This document shows, piece after piece, positions 15,001-19,135 of a stretch of DNA of 53,186 bases (the stretch's first letter is position 1; every line of letters begins with the position of its first letter). Below the pieces are notes generated by a model, which had not been told where the DNA came from, did not search any database, and saw only the letters and a program-made list of their open reading frames with translations. This stretch comes from Chrysiogenes arsenatis DSM 11915. GTDB lineage: Bacteria > Chrysiogenota > Chrysiogenetes > Chrysiogenales > Chrysiogenaceae. The position numbers and the translations under genes are program-made. Location: positions 104,311 to 157,496 of the forward strand of contig NZ_AWNK01000004.1 of assembly GCF_000469585.1 (NCBI RefSeq), written 5' to 3'.

Positions 15001-17302
15001 CACCACCAGAACTCGCTGATCCCATGCGGGTTACAGCAAATATTAAAGCATTATCTAACGCTAAAAGGGTTAAATCACCGGTGGTGCGTTGAGTGGTTGC
15101 ACTATTGGGATTAAAAATAATCTCACTGCGCGATGCCACCATATTGCTGGTCATCACGAATCCAACGGCAAGGTTATCGCCTTCGGTAATAGTTTCGCTA
15201 CTGACAAAAGCATCAAGGGTGGGAGTTGATAAAGCGTACAGCTCCATATCGCCAGCAATATTAAAATCGCTCTCTTCAAATTTTATGCTGGTAAGTAGCG
15301 GTTGCGCGGTACCAAGTGCGGTAGTGCCAAGGAGCGCATCAAGCCCTTGGCTAAAGATATTTTGGGCTCCCCAACCGATGGTGTTAAAGGCGAGCATAAC
15401 GCCAACCGATGTACCGCGAGCATCAACGCCTCCTTCAAGGCGTGCATTGATGGTAGATGTATTTTCAGCTCGGATATATAAATCACCACCATTATTGGTA
15501 GTGAGATTCGAGTTAACAACGGTTACGCTCACTTCGCCAAGCACACGGTTGGAGGCTACAAAGCCATTCAGAGCAAAAGTTGGTACTTTGTCGGACTGTA
15601 TCTCTTCGGAACCGATGCTGGTGGCAATGCCAATAAGGCGTGCATCAAGCTGGGCTTGACTTTCGGCCTCAATGCGGATTCCAGCCGCCCCTGCATGTAA
15701 TGTGCTATCGGCAATACTTATGATGCTCGTATTGTCGACACTATTAAAGGCAAAGGCCATGCTGTAAAGGGTGAATTCGCCTACTTCACCATCTTCTGAT
15801 TCCGCTACAGGGCCGATGGCTTCTGCATGCGTGGCATCAACAGCTAAAATACGCAATCCATTGTCGCCAGCAGTTGCCGTTGTCCCTTGCAAAGAGACTT
15901 CGGAGCGCACTTGGATGGTATTCCACGTAATCATCCCCGTGGCAGAATAGTGACTGGCAGTAGTAGTTTTCAGGTAAATGGCATCGGCATTTAAATTTGC
16001 GGCACCAATAGTGATAAGTGCGTCTTCTTTAACGGTTATCCCAGAAAGGCTACCAAGCAAAGAACTGGCTAATGACGTGTCGATCACTACCATGCTATCA
16101 GTATGAGCCAGCAAACGGAGAGTTTGACCTGTAAGTGAAACATCATCAGCAATGGTGATGGTAGCACTCGATTCGCTATTAAATACATCGCCTGGCGTCC
16201 ATATGGAACTTTCATAATTCCATTGGGTTGCCGCAGTAAGAGCCAAGTGGCCACCGGAACTTATATTGCCATTGATCGCAAGAGCGGCGTTGAGACCTTG
16301 ATCATCATCGCTAAAGTCCTGCGCCAATAAGATAATATCGCCAGTTGAAGTAAGGCTGGCCTGAGCGTTTACACTGATTTGTTCTGACTTTACCAATAGA
16401 TGGGTGGAGCCTAGATCGATAGTTCCAAGAAAATTTATCGAGTCCCAACCATCGCCAGTGTCAAATATCAGGGCGTTCGCAAGAGTAAGATCGATTAAGT
16501 GTGAATGAGAACCGTACGCGACAGAAAGTTTATTGCTTTCATGTTGGGAAACATTGATCGTATCGTTTAGGTTGGTAAATGTAATGGTTTGCGCGCTGAG
16601 AGCCTGTAATTGAAGCGTATTCCCCTGCTCATCAATACGGAGAAATATATTATTGAGATCGTGGTCATATAACCCAGTAATAGTTGTAAAATTCCCTTGA
16701 CGTTCACCATAGGTGAGAAAATCAAACGTTTGTCCTGCGGTAGGGGTAAAACTATCAATAAGCTCTATTTGCAGTGTTCCACTTAGCTCCGCCATGTTGG
16801 TGACGTTGAGCTGGTCAAACTGCGTTCCTGCTACCATGCCACCAATTTCAATATGCAGCAGTGCATTTTCATCCTGGAAATAACTGCTTACTGTTTGCTC
16901 GCCAGGGGAATAGCCAGGAGCTAAAATCCCTTGGTTATGCAGGTGAATTTCAAAGTCGCCACTCCCACCTACCGTTGTGCCGGTTTCAATGGTAAGGATT
17001 TCGTTCCCCACAGAGGTACCAAAAATATCATTAATGTCGCGCACCAGTGCCGACATATCGAACTCGCTATCGGCCGGAGTATCGCGGTCGTAATGCGAGA
17101 TAAAGAGCGATTCTTCCTGTTGATGCGATAGGTTTTTAGCGACTTGATTATCGTACGGAATAGTAATTTCGTTATCATGAGGCATCAGTATTTGAGCTGG
17201 AGCAAATACTGGATCTGCCGAAAGCAGGATACGCGGCTCTAGATTTTCTACTCGGAAAGAGTTCTCAATTTGTTTTTTTACAAAATTTGATCGAGTTATC
17301 AT
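1..17302 (-). CDS. LEPR-XLL giant repeat protein (C-terminus beyond left edge)
   Basis: A single frame stays open from the ATG at 17302 to the left edge, giving at least 5,767 residues with no stop. AGGTGAGGA lies about 7 bases upstream of the ATG. Residues 21-30 read LEPRILLSAD, the defining motif of the LEPR-XLL domain found near the N-terminus of very large bacterial proteins. Most of the rest is Ala/Ser/Gly/Asn-rich repeats whose units run roughly GxAxSxGxAxAxNxI, then VxAxIxxSxVxAxGDIxLxA, as in beta-helix adhesins. The repeats are interrupted by a non-repeat block at about 10,030-12,660 and by five YxYxG modules. From about 2,900 to 1 they become less regular. No classical Sec signal is seen. 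Known for the family: size and the LEPR motif. Inferred: surface or secreted adhesin, export route unknown. It lies downstream of, and in line with, a two-component operon. Confidence 0.93.
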   Translation of the reverse strand, partial: MITRSNFVKKQIENSFRVENLEPRILLSADPVFAPAQILMPHDNEITIPYDNQVAKNLSHQQEESLFISHYDRDTPADSEFDMSALVRDINDIFGTSVGNEILTIETGTTVGGSGDFEIHLHNQGILAPGYSPGEQTVSSYFQDENALLHIEIGGMVAGTQFDQLNVTNMAELSGTLQIELIDSFTPTAGQTFDFLTYGERQGNFTTITGLYDHDLNNIFLRIDEQGNTLQLQALSAQTITFTNLNDTINVSQHESNKLSVAYGSHSHLIDLTLANALIFDTGDGWDSINFLGTIDLGSTHLLVKSEQISVNAQASLTSTGDIILLAQDFSDDDQGLNAALAINGNISSGGHLALTAATQWNYESSIWTPGDVFNSESSATITIADDVSLTGQTLRLLAHTDSMVVIDTSLASSLLGSLSGITVKEDALITIGAANLNADAIYLKTTTASHYSATGMITWNTIQVRSEVSLQGTTATAGDNGLRILAVDATHAEAIGPVAESEDGEVGEFTLYSMAFAFNSVDNTSIISIADSTLHAGAAGIRIEAESQAQLDARLIGIATSIGSEEIQSDKVPTFALNGFVASNRVLGEVSVTVVNSNLTTNNGGDLYIRAENTSTINARLEGGVDARGTSVGVMLAFNTIGWGAQNIFSQGLDALLGTTALGTAQPLLTSIKFEESDFNIAGDMELYALSTPTLDAFVSSETITEGDNLAVGFVMTSNMVASRSEIIFNPNSATTQRTTGDLTLLALDNALIFAVTRMGSASSGGASGGGIIARNDVRSDVMVDIQNANATVGGNLSILARSVTVIQAILDGKQPDSYEMEEEDDDPTESPSFAFTGIIATNLVLSDTQIVVNDSNFTARGNMDIDARNASTLLAENVAEARASGNSIGATLAFNTMGWEAQNVLFNALDTLLGTSIGNADPVQVVVTLRNSELEAEGDIRIAATARQSLLSTISNLAATEGSGFSAGLVLASNMVNSIARIVIEKTTGQERQMRIQAGGNLSISAKDNASLNATISMKTSSSGGGTAVGGLVARNDLRSDVQASITAANVRAEADFNLQALEAASISAKLSGSVESSEEKFTQAADSTKGGLTVNGLIATNLVLSNSAATISDSVVIAGGNISVLADNTSTISAMNSASMTSGGTAIGVMLAFNTIGYQAQNLLFNTIDTILGTNIGDASPADVVARVTNSRLMAGGNLIVKAGGLGDDPLEKKGARIEASINSSSAAGNGTAVGLILSSNKINSSAVAEIVSTTTQQQIQVGGDLLLRAASSADIKSNVILSVSSKGGTAVGVVVALNDIQDEVLSQLNNVHVVAAGSVSVLAEEQTSLSSVLSGVMVSQKSSGSGLAASGTIATNLILGNSRALVLDSNISARGDLNVRAINNSAIIANNKAVVTSQDTAVGVMLAFNTLGYETQDIFTRTIDALIGTDIGTVDPIAVVARIENTALDIGRNLNLTADVTASISATVYSEAQSKSAGAAASVVLATNFVSSDADARLLSPIGQALVAGGIWVEATDSPSILADGTVMAAATAPKLKDEYIRVDFTSNQGNVEIGFGNHVYVTKDHKSGGELGHIYRYMGYNGTAINESGDDEEILTKINLSATDFNDNRYWMEIPPPEGFVGDILAFLYGEMPMEEKEIILHTLNIFDKNHPLGFKVGMGWKELDVIDFLNGEGIQEAGVELTDNGIQLNLGDIAGFALPSLMLELVMPTPDLLSIEYQHRLGTIKHNGEQVDWGIQLDFGWENLVLTDFIKAIVEGDNQAFMPRIDYKVYVDIEDIDDLAPQKFLPREFIIKQPTLNMTFLGKPLQFMFGGERDADGNPPASNLFTLRTLDLEGDDDVSKFVNRSLAPISVTMPKVDLDTYLLNKLKPGLASEILADRDPNYWNQEMVKIDLDGTLEEIANGLKESLKFMPRYLELSDPNVNFELLGFTSDWQLPLSAVLDSIPWMSEGENEKGSFIHIDLLEIYEAILPDFLFSFVDTSMTSKVQLPDINLGDLTPEDFKQYQEYFNMAIVALDAVGFELPLERAPGKTTPDAPAKEATTASLIKAAVPGVSSEQYLELHFDGTDYQGELPELALAMGSKTSAKFQVLPVGQPANELQRLTFIHSKEDYGVQFRLSNGSQTSEVLSFSSNISANAAAIQSVLSAWHGAGNVKVTAEKTALGWSYNISFIGELAATNMAQIRMQRVGDPGTLVVRAETLIEGAEEYTAEMQAELIQGALEGLLGRGNIAVTPYSVSEFIQQYKIVFEGRQATRPIDLLKVNGLSDPEAVQASTGNLKIGKFPIGPGYQFTVPDKEKYTLTVTMDGAKFTTGELEKDASLEQISNALLGARSASGVRLDSLGIKADVLKGDKDGKWIVNFKGSLHGQVITAFSVAGVGGAKTEKSEEKGATAVGALIVRNDIRSSAYASIENARIEAGTVTVTVTEDAQIYAQLDAVAKTGDSKSPGLALGGIIATNLILNESEALIIDSIITTTEGDVAVLAKNNAEIFASNASSISSNGTGVNVTLAFNTIGWQAQNVLFNTIDALIGTSIGNEQPAEVTARIHNSDVNAYGSVIVEANNQATILARVTNETTSELGDKAPDDSSATSVGFVLGSNMVESRAFASISGINHNVNSIMGDVLALTLNDASIKSLVNLSAETGDEGDQAAAIRALASFFGQNYTDYSGVREITLGDRVRIGSSGYTPFDRVAKLQSGDRVTLDWDMAGGAGGTTYQFIGEQALQNQRLDRQNYADTSLWREVEADTGFIYMARENLGEVDLGQEDFTDSSRWLGIDLDAIVDFVAEGTDIIFGESAKGTGFGGLVVRNDVRSDVHALIEDVTIDAGGTVGAKAIESAVILAQEESVVSADTLGINVVIATNTILGGANAVVRDSQIDAGGNLSVVAQSVASIIANVNSEVQATTSIGVTLAFNTIGYKPTNLLYNILDTFGTELGGQQTLNTYAVIENTHFTLSGNLELKAESAGAIAANIVNSALALDVSITETGDSSSNTLTVAPVLAMNKLSTDTRAHIIAAQTMTIKGDVLIVAQGKNEISSEVKASAVSVAASRSGDTRSISIGLSLARNDIESDVIASVAGAPNNIGAKLRADGNVTIEAWREGSILATGTATAVAVAASLKGATSVAGAGTLAFNAINGATNAFVTTMQGFSIGKNMSLFASDTTLIDATITSTAVAVSISLGSKATPAVAIGLSVAANNIGRNTTADIDYDFEHEDTAATLTKGQRVKVVDGPLLGRVYEYIGDNRTETSELLNENYYDNAQWQWVNTVTERTQVLAYIANAATTVGGDLSVEAKNNAFINAKVQTTTVAVAASKGTTVAPSIGGVYSENNIYVDTHAYITSTLPVVAAAINLRAADFSSINSIAGAATVGASLSLKNSVAVTIGLSLAFNEIGNSTKAFIEGAESVTATTGDILINAQASGVTSGIFSLAGAHLSAADFDDAATKESNIEDTDIDEYALDESNDYAILQKLTVALTDAGIKLPEVSDIIADWNYRSNDGEQTLKTGDVIRVDRSHMAGGERDTLYRYLGNEGEIDLSQADYADSTLFEKVIPNPTLSILEPGKSWLMVLADGSSYTLRLSANNNDQVEIIRNTINASSLAASIAVGAGMDNGIAVSGAGAVAYNTMLTSAEAFIRNSRIDSAGDVTITAFSNSGINASVIAASIAVGAGSSNGVGASIGIALARNWIGINSSGQFEGARTHAFLENVNLNAAGDLTLSAVASQTISSFVFSGSVAVAAGGSFGIGASGSGVLANNWIANDVFAGIRGETNGTIEANSITITAYDRSTIESFAGAASIAAALGGTTGVAVSIGASIARNVIDTTVEAAILNATEVISVGNIFIEGQSEAQIEVTSIAASVAAAIGGTSGIALSGAGADAKNYINGNTIARVERSSLEAQGNVIIAARDSSLILADVGSLAVSVGLGGTAGIGASLGVGIARNVIGMREEQDPSYHYTTDQIDISSISSGQIVKVLHGVRGDETYEYIGEEVLYFEAEENGNLSTQDYGNTLLWRQVGLARDGGNVHALVVDSAIDAGGALSLNAQAEQRIEAQVSALSVAVSGGGTGGLGLSGAGVGATNQIYVDVAATITGSQGSGIKADAITLSANDDSVIDARLTGTAISAALGGTVGVAISVGASVAANSIGNQVTAAINQAEVEARSGDIELQAIENASITANVSAISAAASVGGTAGISFSGAFGFAHNVIINQTQALIQDSHIDAVGNVTVLADNLASIRAEVGAASAALAVGGTVGIGIAIGSAQAENSIGGSVQALVSNTNMVARGLVIEAANDAIIEAIVDAKSMAVAGGAVGVAASGAGSVADNTIAMTISAALSGGNVLLLEDARIEAKEHSSILADVTAASLAASVGAFGGSVAIGVSIASNTLDNHIVAQVSATNFASETGNLSVLASDEAQIEAYSEAAAISASFSIGAALAGGGAEAKSTINNLTQALIDDHASLFAAGNILVKANSAAFADSQVRATAVSAGLIAAAAAGSVSLLDFNGVTQAIIGNATVTALGRLSVTANSQLDGYAQSRGLSASTGLSVGASDARIYASGDVTAGLGQNTNITAGILDIHANAQDELYVQSEASSAGLLAGLAGTIAIVGNTRDVNAEIGANSQVDVGSLIVLSSHNQAGDSRADAKALGLLAGTGALVLTEMSGDAYVTIGQNANILARDNVSISAINTGLKERYAHENNLTSGSAGAIGLTALESYTLFGTDASRFTAEVNIADGVHLEVLGSHEAPGRIEINSVADVYAVDSVLVEGVSAFSLSYGRSRIDAATLSHINIGAATLRSDSGDVYLATRTVATANASANMFTAAVLGGVTGADAVGRVSALNLITTNGSTIRGGSVHLLTGVNAQGRVNQLNGYSDAVITTIGMFPSLANPGADFSINEINRIHLQGNTRIQSIGNTYLRAVEGIGGNQRGTESESVLSLSMIPYGSSRNDQGQVEASVNEVLMSTNASVQSALNNQAVMMILPVQAEGQVLFDWNRIGTQLTSAEKATLGIAADVAMEYVALDLSALTADNLTAEELSTKQAIISALAGKFYVIKPVEVAAPIVRLDNVANLLIERHETILGWMSSHAGNAEAIARYQVQLEQVEDALTQLGLMETVVVNGHEYTLIARSMDVAFLDLPNLYAAPGLIFIEAAQTDANMIASRISSGLLKTAEAARIDIVNNTPLQMRIADAVINDARLVRPVNGQMMTFHPGNIYLNNVNLTHATSSGSANSVSILQSSKSASLLGLNQEIAKLLSGPQDMFVLGSVVNQAGSITINNQMGSIQVSGQLLAGTLDIVSAGNFDLNVAGWQHFADPRQLADFVSHYTAVKNDADNAIAKNLAAFESLRAGLLDREMSKIIARGEVNISATYLNLNGIIQSGITDLVLNISADFAPNSSISLYDQAPGGQSLDDHFRPYVFAHGVNFGDVPFKSYFDYATQSIVVEQMTTTPGRVTVTGHIFNTGLGEIRVADGVPNVTINNDSAYELVFDGIDLSVSRPGMLIINDTSRLRKTEYTFASGEITEVNYQGSLVNNRIEYTPLAPSAGGMVVYDIEAMALTRATFESSAEYASRDLLRDTTGRIYYQPTEGTFYSWVEGQSFTQTETRKYEKNSFNLIGFDWGFLVADQSYAWRTVEYTDAAPLLESELILSPNDVPAFVTDSSYGITFEVTLNPDGNYTYVQKNWTTGGGWLRTKTIHTLTTTETGYKDYYNHYLRADYPVTIAVVRSNGTPGLNITSVGSVTFRGDVKLADGSTDAQGNELSQ
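5244..12625 (-). repeat. Five dispersed YxYxG...LWxxV modules in the giant protein
   Basis: Five modules of about 45-60 residues share one layout: a G(D/Q)xV start, a (T/V)Y(E/R/Q)(Y/F)(I/L/M)G strand, a polar stretch, then (D/N)(Y/F)xDxxxWxx(V/I). They lie at about 12447-12625, 9060-9225, 7499-7635, 6640-6785 and 5244-5402. The third reads VYEYIGDN then NYYDNAQWQWV. The fifth reads TYEYIGEE then TQDYGNTLLWRQV. They break the beta-helix repeats at intervals of 0.9-3.4 kb. They look like small beta-barrel inserts. I know of no assigned function. Confidence 0.75.
10030..12660 (-). other. Non-repeat block within the giant protein
   Basis: About 870 residues lack the Ala/Ser-rich repeat pattern. 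They contain ordinary mixed sequence rich in Asp, Leu, Pro and Trp, for example PSLMLELVMPTPDLLSIEY and SIPWMSEGENEKGSFIHIDLLE. The block probably forms one or more globular domains between two beta-helix arms. I do not recognise its family. Confidence 0.6.
12950..15900 (-). repeat. Higher-order super-repeat of about 770-780 bp inside the giant gene
   Basis: The same block, encoding roughly GVxLAFNTxGxxxQNxLFNT followed by DxLxGTxIG, recurs near 13,030, 13,797, 14,575 and 15,350. Spacings are about 768, 778 and 775 bp, or about 258 residues. Each super-unit contains several of the smaller beta-helix repeats. More diverged copies of the block appear near 9,720 and 8,510. Copies differ at many third positions, so the duplication is not recent. 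Confidence 0.75.
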
Positions 17303-17491
17303 AATATAGTCCTCACCTAAGAACAGAATTACCGAGCAGAATCAATGAGGCTTGTATCCATGATTTACATTAGAAAATGTACTAACATTTCTCTACGAGG
17401 AAGTGTAGGGAAAACGGATTCGAAAATACGATTTCATCTATATATAAAGCACCTAGGAATCCGCCACAGTGAGTTAATTGCATAAGAAATC

Positions 17492-17507
17492 AGCTAGTCA
17501 CAAACCA
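17492..17507 (-). promoter_or_regulatory. Candidate sigma-54 (-24/-12) promoter for the giant gene
   Basis: On the minus strand the bases read TGGTTTGTGACTAGCT. This keeps the GG and GC doublets 10 bases apart and matches TGGCACG-N4-TTGCW at about 8 of 12 fixed positions. The predicted start is near 17,480, about 180 bases before the ATG. A second, weaker GG-N10-GC arrangement lies near 17,450-17,465. By-eye match only. Confidence 0.4.
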
Positions 17508-17593
17508 TAATAGGAATTCCTTAAAACGATAATTTTACAAGGATGATTCACCACGCTAACTTTCCGTCTGTGACACCATCACATAAACACACC

Positions 17594-17609
17594 TGTCCAA
17601 ATCCGGACA
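17594..17609. promoter_or_regulatory. Palindrome TGTCC-N6-GGACA, candidate activator site
   Basis: Perfect 5-bp inverted arms with a 6-base centre, about 90 bases upstream of the candidate sigma-54 promoter. A second copy with the same spacing is at 17734-17749. Position and duplication fit an enhancer for a Fis-type NtrC-family regulator, most likely the one encoded at 17777-19135. The link is inferred. Confidence 0.5.
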
Positions 17610-17725
17610 ATATGTATCCAGTAATGAGCTAGCGAGCATAGTAGGAGCGAAATCTATGCCAAATATGCAACGAATGTAATTTTAACAAGTTAATAGGATA
17701 CGATAAGCTAGAGTTGCCCCACGAG

Positions 17726-17750
17726 GGACAGATTGTCCACACTGGGACAA
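17726..17750. promoter_or_regulatory. Clustered palindromes GGACA-N3-TGTCC-N6-GGACA
   Basis: The core TTGTCC-N6-GGACAA (17733-17750) has perfect 6-bp arms. An extra GGACA at 17726-17730 makes a second, overlapping palindrome. It lies just after the response-regulator stop codon and about 230 bases upstream of the candidate -24/-12 box, a usual enhancer distance. Confidence 0.5.
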
Positions 17751-17776
17751 CTTAAAAGATCGAAGAGAAAGTAAAA

Positions 17777-19135
17777 TCAGTAAAACAGCTTGCGGGATGC
17801 TTTTAGTAGGCGGGCGGCAGAGGATTTATTGTTGTTACACTGAGCGAGCGCCCAGCTCAAGACTTGTCGATTCACGGCAGCGAGGGAAAACTCTTCCGGG
17901 GAAAAGTTGAAACCGAAGGAGATACGCCCATCACCCAGCTCTCCATGGCAGGATTCATCTGACGGTTGCAGACGTAGGTGCTTTGGTTGAATCAGGTCGC
18001 CATTAGAAGTAATAGCGGCATACTCAAGCAGGTTGCGTAGCTCACGAATATTGCCGGGCCAGTCGTAGGCAAGTAGTTTGTCAAGTGCCGCCTGTGAAAG
18101 GCCGAGCTGCGGTTTACCCTGATGCTGTCTAAAAATTTCCAGAAAACAATCAGTCAGATGCGGGATGTCTTCGCGCCGTTCACGCAAGGGAGGAATGGTG
18201 ATGGGAAAAACGTTTAAGCGATGGTAGAGGTCACTGCGGAAACTCCCCTGTTTGCAGCATTGTTCGAGACTGCGGTGCGTAGCGACAATAACTCGGAAGT
18301 TGGCGGATAGGAGCTGATCCGAGCCGACTTTTTCATAGACGCGCTCTTCCAGCAGACGCAGTAACTTTGGTTGCAACGACAGCGGCATATCGCCGATCTC
18401 ATCGAGAAACAGGGTGCCACCGTGAGCCCGACCACACTTTCCCTCGCGCTCACGGTCGGCGCCAGTAAAAGCCCCTTTCACATGGCCGAACAATTCGCTT
18501 TCGAGCAAGGTTTCTGGAATAGCAGCACAGTTTACAGCAACAAAATTGGTCAAATTCTGTCCGGAAGTAACATGAATGGCGCGCGCCAGCACCTCTTTAC
18601 CCACTCCACTTTCGCCATAGATGGCAATAGTAGTGCGAGGGGACGCCGCTACCTGCCGAGCAGCAGCAAGGACTTCCCCCATGACCGACGAAACGGAGTT
18701 AATAGTGTGAAAGCTGTATTGCTCGCGTTCAGAATTGACCATCCGGTCGTAGTTAGCCCGCATCTTGGCATTGGTCAATAAGCGCTTTATCACAATCAGC
18801 AGCTCTTCCCAGTTTAGCGGTTTCAGCAGATAATCATCGGCTCCGTCTTTCATGGCGGCCACGGCATTATCAACGCTGCCGTGAGCGGTAATCAGCACAA
18901 AGGGGAGCAGGGGATAACGGCGGCGTATCTGATGCAGTAAATCAAGTCCATCCATCTCAGGCATGACCATATCAGACAACACGAGGTCAAATGAGGTCTG
19001 CTCCAAGGCCGCCAACGCTTCAGCCCCCCCAGCGGCACAGGTAGCCTGATAACCGGCATCATCCAAAAACGCTTTCACTATGAAACGGAAGCTTTGCGTG
19101 TCATCGACCACCAGTATGCGTGAGGCAAGGTTCAT
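17777..19135 (-). CDS. NtrC-family sigma-54-dependent response regulator
   Basis: The 452-aa protein has three parts. A receiver domain (about residues 5-120) carries the phospho-acceptor D55 and K105. An AAA+ domain has Walker A GESGVGKE (174-181), the sigma-54 contact loop GAFTGA (221-226) and Walker B TLFLDEIG. A Fis-type helix-turn-helix ends the protein. The start is the ATG at 19135 because it overlaps the kinase stop as ATGA and has AGGAG upstream; an earlier possible start at 19165 is less likely. It should accept phosphate from the adjoining kinase and activate sigma-54 promoters. The C-terminus stops at ASRKLFY, several residues earlier than the usual SRxTLYxKLKxY ending. No sigma-54-dependent gene other than the giant one is visible nearby. 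Confidence 0.93.
   Translation of the reverse strand: MNLASRILVVDDTQSFRFIVKAFLDDAGYQATCAAGGAEALAALEQTSFDLVLSDMVMPEMDGLDLLHQIRRRYPLLPFVLITAHGSVDNAVAAMKDGADDYLLKPLNWEELLIVIKRLLTNAKMRANYDRMVNSEREQYSFHTINSVSSVMGEVLAAARQVAASPRTTIAIYGESGVGKEVLARAIHVTSGQNLTNFVAVNCAAIPETLLESELFGHVKGAFTGADREREGKCGRAHGGTLFLDEIGDMPLSLQPKLLRLLEERVYEKVGSDQLLSANFRVIVATHRSLEQCCKQGSFRSDLYHRLNVFPITIPPLRERREDIPHLTDCFLEIFRQHQGKPQLGLSQAALDKLLAYDWPGNIRELRNLLEYAAITSNGDLIQPKHLRLQPSDESCHGELGDGRISFGFNFSPEEFSLAAVNRQVLSWALAQCNNNKSSAARLLKASRKLFY

Noticed and set aside
14334-15659. Plus-strand frames of 170 and 188 codons, and many others between 1 and 17,000
   Set aside because: They are antisense to the giant repeat gene. Their low-complexity Ala/Ser/Leu/Val products mirror its codon pattern, and they lack ribosome sites.
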